Positions 18,618 through 27,340 of a stretch of 64,000 nucleotides of DNA are shown here, piece after piece. The stretch is from the NCBI RefSeq assembly GCF_029892965.1, contig NZ_JARXWN010000017.1, forward strand, positions 33,820 through 97,819, given 5' to 3'. The position numbers were made by a program, and so were the translations under genes. Positions within the stretch are counted from its first letter, which is position 1, and the number at the start of each line of letters is the position of its first letter. The DNA comes from Dysgonomonas sp. PF1-14 (GTDB lineage: Bacteria > Bacteroidota > Bacteroidia > Bacteroidales > Dysgonomonadaceae). Below the pieces are notes generated by a model that worked only from the letters and a program-made list of their open reading frames with translations, made no database searches and had not been told where the DNA came from.

Positions 18618-19409
18618 ATGAAAAAAACGTATTTTCTATTTACCCTTTTTGCCTTGATACTAATTAGTTGTAATACAAAAGGCTCTCAGAATAAACAGAT
18701 CGTAGAGCAAAACAAACCATCTAAGATTCTGGTACTAACCGAGCGGGGCGGACAACATGGGGGCTTTACTGATGCCGGACTAAAATGGCTCGATGCTTTT
18801 TCTAAAGAAAACAATTTTGAATACACTGAGATAAACAATACAAAGCAGATAAATGAAGAGTTTCTCTCTCAATATAAAGTAATTATTCAACTGGACTTTC
18901 CACCATACACATGGACAAAAGAGGCTGAATCTGCTTTTATAAAATACATAGAAGAAGGCAAAGGTGGATGGGTAGGATTCCATCATGCTACTTTACTCGG
19001 TGATTTTGACGGTTATCCTATATGGCAATGGTTTTCCGACTTTATGGGTGGTATCAAGTTTAAGAATTACATCGCACCCCTTGCTACGGCAACGGTTAAC
19101 GTGGAAGATGCAGAGCATCCTGTAATGAAAGGGGTGAACAAATCGTTCAGCATACCCGACGACGAATGGTACACTTTCGATAAAAGCCCGAGACCAAATG
19201 TACACGTCCTTGCCACAGTAGATGAATCGACCTATACACCCCATTCGGATATAAAAATGGGCGACCACCCTACTGTATGGACAAACCAGAGAATGAAAGC
19301 CCGCAATGTATATTTTCTGATGGGGCATGCCAATACTTTATTCGATTCGGAAGACTTTGTAAAAATGTTTTCGAATGCTATTTTATGGGCAGCAGAAACC
19401 GGAAAATAG
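18618..19409 (+). CDS. ThuA-like domain protein, lipoprotein
   Basis: The 263-residue protein has a lipoprotein signal (LILISCNTK) and a full ThuA-like (type-1 glutamine-amidotransferase-like) fold: KILVLTERGGQHGGF at strand 1, YKVIIQLDFPPYTW, GGWVGFHHAT, then AEHPVMKGV, DDEWYTFDKSP and HPTVWTNQRMKARNVYFLMGHA. ThuA proteins are tied to disaccharide metabolism in rhizobia and occur often in Bacteroidetes sugar loci, but no reaction is established for the exported forms. A second, diverged copy lies 200 bp downstream. Confidence 0.85.
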   Translation: MKKTYFLFTLFALILISCNTKGSQNKQIVEQNKPSKILVLTERGGQHGGFTDAGLKWLDAFSKENNFEYTEINNTKQINEEFLSQYKVIIQLDFPPYTWTKEAESAFIKYIEEGKGGWVGFHHATLLGDFDGYPIWQWFSDFMGGIKFKNYIAPLATATVNVEDAEHPVMKGVNKSFSIPDDEWYTFDKSPRPNVHVLATVDESTYTPHSDIKMGDHPTVWTNQRMKARNVYFLMGHANTLFDSEDFVKMFSNAILWAAETGK

Positions 19410-19511
19410 TTTTTACTTATTCTTGAAATCTTTATCTATAAGACGAAAAGAATTATAAATTACAAAGCTATCGACAGGGTCGATTATAAGTTATAAAATT
19501 CATATGATTGG

Positions 19512-19563
19512 AAAAAGTAACAAGTATGAAAACAATGCAAATCCGTTACATTCGTTACTTTTT
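19512..19563. repeat. inverted repeat in the gap between the two ThuA genes
   Basis: AAAAAGTAAC (19512-19521) pairs perfectly with GTTACTTTTT (19554-19563) around a 32-nt loop. It could be a terminator for the first ThuA gene, since the right arm is T-rich, or a leader hairpin for the second gene. The remaining 200-bp gap shows nothing else clear. Confidence 0.45.
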
Positions 19564-19609
19564 AGTTAAAATCTATTTTTAAGAACTGATAAACAAAACA
19601 CATAAAACA

Positions 19610-20428
19610 ATGAATAACAACAAATTAAGATTAATTTTGATATCTCTGCTGTTTATTTCCATATCTTTCATAAACGCACAAGGTAATACCGGCTATCCTG
19701 CCAATTATGCAAAAGAACCTAGATTCAAAGCATTGGTTTATTACACAACTCATGCCGAAGAAGCACATGTGAAATTTGCTGAGCAAGGTGTCGAGTTCTT
19801 TAAACGGCTTAATTATGGAAGGGGATTTAACTTAGACATCACAACCAACTTTGCAGATTATCCTTACGAAAGACTAAAGGAATATGATGTAGTGGTCATG
19901 CTGAATGTAACACCATCGGCGGCGAAAGAACGTGAAGCATTCCAGAAATATATGGAAAACGGCGGCGGATGGGTAGGATTCCATGCAGCAGCCTATAACG
20001 ATAAGAACACAAAATGGCCTTGGCTTGTAGAGTTTCTGGGCGGAGGAGTATTCTATTGTAACAACTGGCCTCCTCAACCTGTAAAACTGGTAATGGATAA
20101 CACGACACATGCTGTAACCAAGAATCTCCCGGCTTCGTTTATAGCTCCCGAAAGCGAATGGTACCAATGGAATCCGAGTCCGAGAGAAAATAAGGATGTA
20201 GAAGTATTGCTTTCCATCTCGCCCGACAACTATCCGTTAGGTATAAAAGATGTAGTCAACTTCGGTGATTTTCCTATCGTGTGGACAAATAAAAAATATC
20301 GCATGATCTATCTGAATATGGGACATGGCGATGACGAATTTACCGATGCTACTCAGAAACTATTATTTCTGAATGCTTTCAGATGGGTAGTCAGTCAAAG
20401 TCCGAATGGAGACCCATTCAGTAAATAA
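19610..20428 (+). CDS. ThuA-like domain protein, secreted
   Basis: The 272-residue protein has a Sec signal peptide ending INAQG, not a lipobox, unlike the preceding copy. ThuA motifs are present: FKALVYYTTHAEEAH, YDVVVMLNVTP, NGGGWVGFHAAAYND, THAVTKNLP, ESEWYQWNPSP and FPIVWTNKKYRMIYLNMGHGDDEF. It is clearly paralogous to the 18618 gene but with much substitution. It is the last plus-strand gene of the sugar locus and converges on GH35. A periplasmic sugar-related role is inferred only from neighbours. Confidence 0.85.
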   Translation: MNNNKLRLILISLLFISISFINAQGNTGYPANYAKEPRFKALVYYTTHAEEAHVKFAEQGVEFFKRLNYGRGFNLDITTNFADYPYERLKEYDVVVMLNVTPSAAKEREAFQKYMENGGGWVGFHAAAYNDKNTKWPWLVEFLGGGVFYCNNWPPQPVKLVMDNTTHAVTKNLPASFIAPESEWYQWNPSPRENKDVEVLLSISPDNYPLGIKDVVNFGDFPIVWTNKKYRMIYLNMGHGDDEFTDATQKLLFLNAFRWVVSQSPNGDPFSK

Positions 20429-20472
20429 AAAGAGCATTCGCATGAATACTAATGCAATATAAAAGCCTGTAT

Positions 20473-22806
20473 TTACTTTAATTCAAATGGGTTCATTTTT
20501 ATATATACACTAAAGTCTCTGATCATTCCGGGCTTATTGGCTTCGGCACGCGGCAAGTACGAAAATCCTGTGATTTTCTTATCCTCGCCTAAGTCGATCA
20601 CAAGCTGATGCGGATATTTTGGTTTTGCCGTCGAATAATTAGTATGCCAGAATGTCGATTCCTGCAAGTCAAATACATTCGTAGCGGCATTGGTAGCAAC
20701 ATTAAGCTCTTCGCTGTCGGCATAAACGACTTTCCAGTGCTGGCGGGATACAGGCTTACCGTCTTCTCCCAGCAATTCAAGTTCTGCAATGGCTGCATAA
20801 TCATCACCTCCATAAGAGCTTAATGCTTCAAGGCAGAAAAAGCGGGTATCTGTTGTTTTACCAAATTGAATATGTTGCCAGCCATTACCGGGTTTGAATG
20901 TTCCTTGATATACGGGTGTCTCGCGCGTCAAGTCCAGATTTTCACCTAGTTTACGGTGTGCATAAGCGCCATTTCCCCGCTGTATATCTAATATCGGTTT
21001 TCTTAGTCCTTCGGTTTCAGGTTTTGATGGTGAAGCCATATCGAGTATGATAATCTCGTTTTCTCCTTCTTTGAGCCAGCAACCCGGCATATACAGCGTT
21101 TGTTGGGGGCCTATCTCCCAAAAACGCCCGATAGGATAACCATTTACCCAAACCATACCTTTACTCCAGCTCATCATATTGAAGAATGTATCGCCTACTT
21201 TATCGAGCGTAAATGTACCTCTGTAATATGCCGGATGCCTAGCTGTATTCGGCTCTTTCCGGTATTCCTTGTTCTTTGCAAATTCGTAGTCTACAGGGAT
21301 ATTATAAACCTGCCAGTCTCTTAGCTCTTTAGTTCCTGACTTTGATTCAAGCTCTACTTTCTCCGTAATGCCTTTCCAGTCATAGATGCCTTTTCCGAAG
21401 TTCATACGCCCCATTGCTTCCACAAGGATATCAAGCTGCGTTCCGTCTTTTATAGGTGGTAATTTTACAATCCCTTCTCCTTTGAGACGGCTGAGTGTTG
21501 CTATTTTTTTGCCATCGATGAATACCTGTGCCCAGTCATGAGCCTCTGTGATTATAAGTGTTTGTTCTTCAGTAGATGCTTCTAACTTCGTCCGATAGAG
21601 GATGCTCCCCCACCCCTGATCAAAGAATTCCATCGACTTGACTGTTTCGCTTTCTTTGGCTTCGGGCAGATTATCGAATAGAGGAGCGATTTCGGTCAAT
21701 TCAAAAGCAGGTATGGCAATTGTAGGAATTGAATCCGGTATTTCTGCTAATGTCTGGCCTTCGGGTAAATAATTCTTCAATAGATTGCGTACCTCATAAT
21801 ACTTGGGAGTTATATTTCCCGATTCACCTATTGGCGCATCATAATCATACGATGTACAGGTCGGCGAAAAGTTTGGAAAATTAGCACCACCCCAATGCCC
21901 GAAACTCGTTCCACCGTGTGTCATGTACAGGCTGAATGATATATTACGATCCAGCATTTCTTTCATCCCATTTACTAAATCTTCAGCACTGCGGGTCTCG
22001 TGTTTCGCACCCCAATGGTCGAACCATCCCGACCAGAATTCACTACACATAAGCGGTGTATTAGGGCGCAGTTCCTGCAAGCGTTTGAACTGGTCGTCTA
22101 TATTTGCTCCTGTACCGAAATTAATTGTCCAAACAAGGTCTTCAAGAGCATTGTTCTCAAAGTTAGAATTCCAGTCACATTGAAATAGAGGCACATCTGT
22201 GAAACCTGCACCTTTTACAATATCACGTATTTCAGCTATATAAGGTTTATCGATACCAAAAGCTCCATATTCATTCTCCACCTGTACCATGATAATGTTT
22301 CCACCTTTGCTTATCTGCAAATCGGCAAGCTGCTTACCGACCTCATTCATAAACAACTTGGTGCGTTCCATATAATAGGGATCTTGTTCTCGGAGTTTGA
22401 TGTCTTTCTTTTTGAGCAACCACCAAGGCAGCCCTCCCATCTCCCACTCGGCACATACATAAGGGCCGGGACGGACAATGACATACATATCATGCTTTTG
22501 TGCCATACGGCAGAAAGCTACAATGTCTTTCTGTCCTGAAAAGTCATACTTGCCTTCTTCGGGTTCGTGGTAGTTCCAGAATACATACAGGCAAATAGTA
22601 TTCATCCCAAGTGCTTTCGCTGCTTGTATGCGATGCTCCCAATATTCTTTTGGAATACGGGGATAATGAAGTTCGGCAGCTTTGATGACAAAGGTTTCTC
22701 CATTCAGTAGAAAGTTTTTGTCGCCAAGCTCAAAGCTGCCTTTTTCTGAGGTTGAGCATGAAAATAAGAGTGCAAAGATGCTAATCAGTAATGTATATTT
22801 TTTCAT
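20473..22806 (-). CDS. GH35 family beta-galactosidase, lipoprotein
   Basis: The 777-residue protein has a lipoprotein signal (LLFSCSTSE). The GH35 barrel starts with GDKNFLLNGETFVIKAAELHYPRIP and contains WNYHEPEEGKYDFSG, VRPGPYVCAEWEMGGLPWWL, the acid/base Glu179 in VQVENEYGAFG and the nucleophile Glu256 in CSEFWSGWF. Beta-sandwich domains follow (LIITEAHDWAQVFIDG; GMVWVNGYPIGRFWEIGPQ), with a C-terminal discoidin/F5-8C-like module (SYGGDDYAAIAELELLGEDG) for glycan binding. It releases terminal beta-galactose. It is read towards the ThuA genes, so it is a separate transcription unit, perhaps co-regulated with them. Confidence 0.94.
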   Translation of the reverse strand: MKKYTLLISIFALLFSCSTSEKGSFELGDKNFLLNGETFVIKAAELHYPRIPKEYWEHRIQAAKALGMNTICLYVFWNYHEPEEGKYDFSGQKDIVAFCRMAQKHDMYVIVRPGPYVCAEWEMGGLPWWLLKKKDIKLREQDPYYMERTKLFMNEVGKQLADLQISKGGNIIMVQVENEYGAFGIDKPYIAEIRDIVKGAGFTDVPLFQCDWNSNFENNALEDLVWTINFGTGANIDDQFKRLQELRPNTPLMCSEFWSGWFDHWGAKHETRSAEDLVNGMKEMLDRNISFSLYMTHGGTSFGHWGGANFPNFSPTCTSYDYDAPIGESGNITPKYYEVRNLLKNYLPEGQTLAEIPDSIPTIAIPAFELTEIAPLFDNLPEAKESETVKSMEFFDQGWGSILYRTKLEASTEEQTLIITEAHDWAQVFIDGKKIATLSRLKGEGIVKLPPIKDGTQLDILVEAMGRMNFGKGIYDWKGITEKVELESKSGTKELRDWQVYNIPVDYEFAKNKEYRKEPNTARHPAYYRGTFTLDKVGDTFFNMMSWSKGMVWVNGYPIGRFWEIGPQQTLYMPGCWLKEGENEIIILDMASPSKPETEGLRKPILDIQRGNGAYAHRKLGENLDLTRETPVYQGTFKPGNGWQHIQFGKTTDTRFFCLEALSSYGGDDYAAIAELELLGEDGKPVSRQHWKVVYADSEELNVATNAATNVFDLQESTFWHTNYSTAKPKYPHQLVIDLGEDKKITGFSYLPRAEANKPGMIRDFSVYIKMNPFELK

Positions 22807-22954
22807 ATGCTGGAATGTTAATTCTTGTATTAATCCGATGTTAAAGGCTTTCAGCTAAAATCTATATCATAAAAGTCCTTGCCATCGCTCGTAAATGTTG
22901 CGACTCCGATGTCTGTCATAACGTTGTGTGAGTTTCGATGTAATAGTACCAACG

Positions 22955-22987
22955 CAAATTACGAAAAATATAGGAAAAATAACAAAA
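22955..22987 (-). promoter_or_regulatory. candidate Bacteroidetes promoter for the GH35 gene
   Basis: Read on the minus strand there is TTTTG (22987-22983), a 21-bp spacer, then TAATTTG (22961-22955), close to the TTTG-N19-21-TAnnTTTG consensus. It would give a leader of about 140 nt. The -7 element is one base short of consensus. Confidence 0.4.
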
Positions 22988-23278
22988 GTAAAATATAAAT
23001 TTTTATCCGAACCTACTAAACTTAAATAAGTCTAAAGAAATCTCAATCGATTGTATGTTTGTCCAATTAGTTTTGAAGTGTAGCAGACCATTTTCTGTAA
23101 GTAATCTCTGTCAGATGAGTACCGTCTGTTGTGTATCCTTTTTTCAGGCCTTTTTTGTCAGATAATACTGTATCCAGGTTTAAATAACCGATATAACGTT
23201 GTTCGCAAAATCAATGATAGGAGAGATTTGCAAAGTTCAAAATCAAGAATTATTTATACAAATCGAAACTACTTCAGA
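22988..23278. other. intergenic region, no gene seen
   Basis: No reading frame with recognisable protein character and no stable hairpin was found between the GH35 promoter and the regulator remnant. The sequence is AT-rich and may hold further decayed material. Confidence 0.4.
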
Positions 23279-23518
23279 TCAACCGAAGCCTTCCGATATG
23301 CGTTTGATATAATCGCTGGGATTTTCTTTATAGAATTCCTTGAAACATTTCGTAAAATACGACGGCGAAGAAAAGCCTGCCTCGTAGGCTACTTCCGACA
23401 TCGTTTTACTCTTTACATTCAGCAGTTCTACAGCATATTTCAGACGGATTATCTTAATCAGTTACCCTATCAGGATAAAAAGTGACAACGCCAGAGATAT
23501 CTTAAATAATGTTTTCAT
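23279..23518 (-). pseudogene. AraC-type regulator C-terminus joined to an unrelated signal peptide
   Basis: Translating the minus strand from ATG 23518 gives a signal sequence MKTLFKISLALSLFILIG, then a TAA, then in the same frame IIRLKYAVELLNVKSKTM, SEVAYEAGFSSPSYFTKCFK and EFYKENPSDYIKRI to a TGA at 23279. The last part is the second helix-turn-helix of an AraC regulator, as at the end of hybrid two-component sensors that control PULs. The regulator is lost apart from this tail, and the signal peptide belongs to some other exported protein. I infer a deletion junction near 23462. Confidence 0.75.
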
Positions 23519-23600
23519 GATAACTTATATTAATGTGAGTTCGAAATAATAGTATCTAAATATCAGCTAGTTATATATTTTCTTTGTGAGCCTTGTGTAA

Positions 23601-23660
23601 AACCTTGTGCTCTTTGTGGTTAAATCTTATTTCTTTTACCACAAAGGACACAAAGAAAAA
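23601..23660. repeat. imperfect palindrome of TTTGTGG/CCACAAA type
   Basis: The left arm AACCTTGTGCTCTTTGTGG (from 23601) and the right arm CCACAAAGGACACAAAG (to 23655) form an imperfect inverted repeat, and the ACAAAGG word recurs at 23674. It resembles the dispersed intergenic repeats of Bacteroidetes genomes. It lies between two gene remnants and may have favoured rearrangement. Confidence 0.5.
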
Positions 23661-23746
23661 CCACAAAGGGCACGAAGGTTACATCATATATTTTGGAAAA
23701 CAATTGATTACATACTATTTTTATATCGAACTCACGTTATATTATG

Positions 23747-24004
23747 TTATTTATATACTTTTAGATTCTGAAATTCTACTTCTCCGTTATCGGCAAATAT
23801 GCCCCACGGATTCTGATTCATCATATAGATAGGGTTTGTAAAGGCTATCTGATAATTTACGTACACTACACATATAGAATTTTCGACAATTACTGTCACA
23901 TCAAATTCTTTATTGGAAACATCCAGGTTTACCTGGTCTATTCTCCAAGGCTCTTCTCCTGTAACTCTTCTGTCGAGGCGGATAAGGCTGTCGCATTTTT
24001 GCAA
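23747..24004 (-). pseudogene. C-terminal fragment of a secreted hydrolase beta-sandwich domain
   Basis: About 85 residues read to a normal stop, ending NPWGIFADNGEVEFQNLKVYK, preceded by EFDVTVIVENSICVVYVN and QIAFTNPIYMMN. This is the style of the closing beta-sandwich of GH32-like and related Bacteroidetes hydrolases. There is no signal peptide and no catalytic domain upstream, and the only start is a TTG inside the fragment. I read it as the tail of a deleted gene. The parent family is a guess. Confidence 0.5.
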
Positions 24005-24080
24005 TTTTGAAGATTAACAGTATTTTATCTTTGTAATTCCTAATCAATGTAATTAACTAAAATAATAAAAGATAAAAATT

Positions 24081-24280
24081 ATGCGTAATTTAATTTCAAT
24101 AGTAGAAATTCCAACAACAGACTTCTCAAGAGCAGTTCATTTCTATCAAACAATCTTAGGCATTACAATCGAAGAAGTCGATATGGACGGAACACAAATG
24201 GGTGTTTTTCCCAGTGACGAAGAAACCGTAAATGTAGTTTTAGTAAAAGGCAACGATTACAAACCGACAAGTGATGGAAG
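24081..24280 (+). pseudogene. N-terminal fragment of a VOC/glyoxalase-family protein
   Basis: The frame starts MRNLISIVEIPTTDFSRAVH and continues FYQTILGITIEEVDMDG, MGVFPSDE and VVLVKGNDYKPTSDG, the first half of a small VOC (glyoxalase/bleomycin-resistance) protein of about 120 residues. After about 24278 the frame becomes meaningless and stops at 24323, while another frame begins to encode a Crp-type regulator tail. The second VOC half, with the remaining metal ligands, is missing. Confidence 0.75.
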
Positions 24281-24414
24281 ATTCACTTATCCGCTACGAA
24301 GAACTACTGAAATTGCACCCTGATATTGAAAAAAATGTACCGCTTCAGCATATCGCTTCTCATTTGGGTATAACCCCTACACAGCTAAGCCGTATCCGCA
24401 AGAATAAAAAATAG
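24274..24414 (+). pseudogene. C-terminal fragment of a Crp/Fnr-family regulator
   Basis: In the frame one base off the VOC fragment, the sequence reads EDSLIRYEELLK, LHPDIEKNVPLQHIASHLGI and TPTQLSRIRKNKK to TAG 24412. This is the DNA-binding recognition helix region of Bacteroidetes Crp-type regulators. The cyclic-nucleotide-binding domain is absent. The VOC head and Crp tail are fused by a deletion at about 24275-24280. Confidence 0.75.
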
Positions 24415-24468
24415 GAGCAATCAACATATGTAAAGAATTATCCGATTCTTTACCGGTAGCTTTGCTCC
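24414..24468 (+). promoter_or_regulatory. nested hairpin abutting the EamA start codon
   Basis: GGAGCAA (24414-24420) pairs with TTGCTCC (24462-24468), and inside it GTAAAGAAT (24430-24438) pairs with ATTCTTTAC (24445-24453); both stems are perfect. The two internal loops are 9 and 8 nt. The structure ends on the base before the ATG of the EamA gene, so it may mask the start site or terminate the upstream regulator transcript. Confidence 0.55.
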
Positions 24469-24694
24469 ATGATTCCGAATGTAAACAAAATAAAAGCCTT
24501 ACTTGCCATTGTACTGAGTACAACTATTATCGGCTTATCGTATGTATTTATCAAAAACGGATTGAAATGGGGTTCGCCGCTTGATTTATTGTCCGACAGA
24601 TTAGCCATATCCGGTCTATTGCTTTTGATATTTCGCTATTCGGGTTTTATTAAGATCGATAAAATTGATAGGAATGTGAAATATAAACTCATAG
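24469..24694 (+). pseudogene. EamA/DMT-family transporter, 5' part (interrupted)
   Basis: The sequence encodes the first membrane segments of a ten-helix drug/metabolite transporter: IKALLAIVLSTTIIGLSYVF (helix 1), then DLLSDRLAISGLLLLIF (helix 2), to RNVKYKLI. The gene is broken after CTCATAG (24688-24694) by the 4.8-kb element. Joining 24694 to 29518 restores the frame as YKLIELSLLYPIGFFAF, so the insertion is recent enough that neither half has decayed. Confidence 0.9.
24688..24694. repeat. target-site duplication, left copy (CTCATAG)
   Basis: CTCATAG directly precedes the left inverted repeat and recurs directly after the right one. It is part of the EamA coding sequence. Confidence 0.85.
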
Positions 24695-24729
24695 GGGTAT
24701 CATCCTCATTTCCGACAAAACCTACTCTA
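24695..24729. repeat. left terminal inverted repeat of the 4.8-kb element
   Basis: This 35-bp repeat runs from GGGTATCATCC to AACCTACTCTA. It is the reverse complement of 29476-29510 apart from one T/C difference at its ninth base. Confidence 0.9.
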
Positions 24730-25035
24730 GGGTTCTTCCTGCAAATCTGCGAAAAACAACGATTTCAATATCCGGATAATATTTATATAGTTGCTGAACT
24801 ATAATTATCATAATAAAGAAGATTATATAGAATAGAAGATTTAAACGAAACATGAAAACTATGACAAATTGTAACATATCTAGGAAGGGACAAAAAAGGA
24901 ACTATTTATTATGGGTCTAAAAGCACATCAGTAATTTTTCTCCAATACACTTATAAATTTTCTACAATCTGGTTTGTTTAGTTGTAAATATTAACTAATT
25001 TTACAACTACTGAAGTTACCTTAAAATTAAAACAG
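24730..25035. other. AT-rich leader inside the element, no gene seen
   Basis: The EamA frame runs on meaninglessly through the inverted repeat to a stop at 24804. The rest is AT-rich and holds no gene; it probably contains the promoter of the cargo operon, though I cannot name a convincing box. Confidence 0.5.
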
Positions 25036-26385
25036 ATGATACCATGTAAACACATATCCGCAGTATCTTTGTTTCTATTCATTACCACTACTAATGTACT
25101 GGGACAAATACCTGTAATAAAACAACCGCAGCCCGCTACATTGTCGCGCGGAGTTATTATTGGTCATCCAGATAATCAAAATAACAACCCATCCTCTAAT
25201 ATTCCTACCTTTCCCGTTTTTAACAATCGCAATCAGCAACAGATGGATATGTACGAACGTGACAGGCTGGAAGTCCAGCGCATGAATGCACTGGCACGGG
25301 AAAGGGCTGATGAATATTTATCCGGGAATTCATCCATACAATATGACCTGCCGTCTCAGGAGGGCGTACAGGGAACAGAACATTATTACCAGACGGCAGA
25401 AAAACTTCTCAATATGCTAAGTGGCAAAATCCCGCTTAACCTTAAAGATGCTGTATTTTCTGTAGAGAACTCATTTTTTGAAGGCCATCTTGACAGGAAA
25501 AGATACGAAGAAAGGATTTCCGAAATGGTAACTATAGCCAAGTCGAAAGCCATTCAGGACAGGTATAACTGGAATAATCCGATGGCTCGTAATATTATGT
25601 TTTACCGGGTCATGTCAGATACATTGAACGTCAAGTTACCCAGTCAGGAAAAGTCTTCGGTTTCATTCCCTATGCAATATGACTTTGTGGATTTTATGGG
25701 AGAGAAAAACTATTCTAATATGTTTGTTACCAAACTGCTGTCATCACATTCAGGACAATGCCATTCCATGCCGTTACTTTACCTTATTCTCTGTGAAGCG
25801 ACTGGAACTGAAGCTAGTCTTGCTTTTTCTCCCCGCCATAGCTATATCAAGTTCCAGGATAAGCAAAACAACTGGCATAACCTTGAATTGACAAACGGTA
25901 AAATGGTTACCGATGCTTTCATTATTGGTTCTGGTTTCGTCAATGCAGCATCTATAAAGAATGGTATCTATATGCAGCCTCAAGGCCGGAAACAGGTAAT
26001 AGCTCATTGTCTGGCTGACCTGGCATCAGGCTATGTTCAAAAATATGGTTATGATGGTTTTGTTATCCAATGTGTGGATTCGGTACTGGCATATGCTCCC
26101 GGCAATACATCCGCATTGGCCATGAAGAACAATTATCTTGGCATACGTCTGGAATATGTGGCCGATCAGATTGGCAGGCCACCATTGGAAATATTGAAAA
26201 CTGACTATCCCTATGTTTATATAATGCTAGAAGAAAGAAACAACTTTTACAAAGTGATGGATGAGTCCGGCTATGTTGAGATGCCGCCGGAGCTATACGA
26301 AAAATGGCTTAATTCGGCAAATGGGGAGAAAGAAAAGCGGGAACACGATATAAGATACAGAAATATAATCCGGTTAATCAAATAA
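25036..26385 (+). CDS. exported transglutaminase-like (C-H-E) protein, long paralogue
   Basis: The 449-residue protein has a signal peptide (ends NVLGQ), a Pro/Gln/Asn-rich linker to about residue 110, and a papain/transglutaminase-like core. The likely catalytic Cys is in SGQCHSMPLLYLIL, the His in AFSPRHSYIKF and the acid in HNLELTNG. This resembles the Transglut_core2 (SirB1-type) arrangement. A helical TPR-like tail follows (HCLADLASGYVQKYG; CVDSVLAYAPGNTSALAMKN). It starts the cargo operon, 9 bp before the mini-RHS gene, and is paralogous to the protein at 28113. Protein processing or crosslinking of the toxin is a speculative role. Confidence 0.65.
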   Translation: MIPCKHISAVSLFLFITTTNVLGQIPVIKQPQPATLSRGVIIGHPDNQNNNPSSNIPTFPVFNNRNQQQMDMYERDRLEVQRMNALARERADEYLSGNSSIQYDLPSQEGVQGTEHYYQTAEKLLNMLSGKIPLNLKDAVFSVENSFFEGHLDRKRYEERISEMVTIAKSKAIQDRYNWNNPMARNIMFYRVMSDTLNVKLPSQEKSSVSFPMQYDFVDFMGEKNYSNMFVTKLLSSHSGQCHSMPLLYLILCEATGTEASLAFSPRHSYIKFQDKQNNWHNLELTNGKMVTDAFIIGSGFVNAASIKNGIYMQPQGRKQVIAHCLADLASGYVQKYGYDGFVIQCVDSVLAYAPGNTSALAMKNNYLGIRLEYVADQIGRPPLEILKTDYPYVYIMLEERNNFYKVMDESGYVEMPPELYEKWLNSANGEKEKREHDIRYRNIIRLIK

Positions 26386-26394
26386 TATAAATCT

Positions 26395-27336
26395 ATGAAG
26401 CGAATCATATTATTTTTAAGCATTCTGCTTACCTCCGGTCTTGTCATTCAGGCACAGGAGAATCCATTCAAGAAGTATGGAGTTAAAGGAGAAATACTTA
26501 CCCTGAGTAAAGGCAAATACAAGGAAACGTTCTATAACGAAGAAATTATGCGGGTTGGTACTGTCCTGATTAATACCCAGACCGATAAAGTTGTCGTGTT
26601 CCTTGAACCAGATACGACCGGACATGTTTACAGGGCAGAAGTAACAAGCCGGTTTATATCTGTCGATCCGCTCTGTGAAGAAAATTATAGCTGGTCGCCG
26701 TATGTATATGCAATGAATAACCCTTTGCGGTTTGTTGATCCTGACGGAATGCTTGCAAGAGATTCAGTCGGAAATATAATTTATGATGTTACAAACAAAA
26801 TAGATGACCAACAGAATACAATGACATATCAAATGAAAAATGGAGGCTCAGTAACATCACAATATAGATATGTCACAATATATGCAGATGATGGAACGCC
26901 CATTGAGGTAAAACAAGTCACAAACTCAACATATATGGATGCTGACGGCAATCAACAGGAACTCGTAGGAAACAATAAGTTACAGGCACAACTAGGAATA
27001 GATGTAATGTCTAATTGTCATGGTCTTGCATTTGCTGACGGACAGTTTTGGTTGAATTATGAGGGTGTTAACGCTGTTCTTAAAGGAGATAATTACCGGC
27101 CGAGCAATGATCCTTTGAGTGCAGATGTAGGTCTTGTCAGAGGGTATGATTCCGCAGCAATGGGTGAAGGTGTTTGGTATCATTCCGCAAGAGCAGACGG
27201 GATAAACATGGGTACTTTTAGAGAAAAAGATGAAATAAGCCGTGTAAGAACAGGCGTACCTTATCATCAACTAAAAAACTTTAACGGAAGGGGGAGAAGT
27301 CAGGTCACATCATATTTTGTAAAAAGAGGACGATAG
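26395..27336 (+). CDS. secreted mini-RHS protein with C-terminal Cys/His toxin-like domain
   Basis: The 313 residues comprise a signal peptide (ends VIQAQE), a short leader, and one RHS-associated core motif (SRFISVDPLCEENYSWSPY, then VYAMNNPLRFVDPDGM) at about 83-117, then a unique C-terminal domain. There are no long YD-repeat arrays. In RHS and polymorphic toxins the variable domain after DPDG is the toxin. Here it has NCHGLAFADGQFW and, further on, ADVGLVRGY and GVWYHSARADG, which looks like the Cys and His of an NlpC/CHAP-type papain fold. I infer an exported cell-wall or peptide-bond hydrolase toxin. An immunity-like gene follows 4 bp later. Confidence 0.65.
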   Translation: MKRIILFLSILLTSGLVIQAQENPFKKYGVKGEILTLSKGKYKETFYNEEIMRVGTVLINTQTDKVVVFLEPDTTGHVYRAEVTSRFISVDPLCEENYSWSPYVYAMNNPLRFVDPDGMLARDSVGNIIYDVTNKIDDQQNTMTYQMKNGGSVTSQYRYVTIYADDGTPIEVKQVTNSTYMDADGNQQELVGNNKLQAQLGIDVMSNCHGLAFADGQFWLNYEGVNAVLKGDNYRPSNDPLSADVGLVRGYDSAAMGEGVWYHSARADGINMGTFREKDEISRVRTGVPYHQLKNFNGRGRSQVTSYFVKRGR

Positions 27337-27340
27337 CTGT

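Noticed and set aside
24469..24804. A complete 111-aa membrane protein
   Set aside because: After 24694 the frame runs into the inverted repeat; the real continuation lies at 29511.
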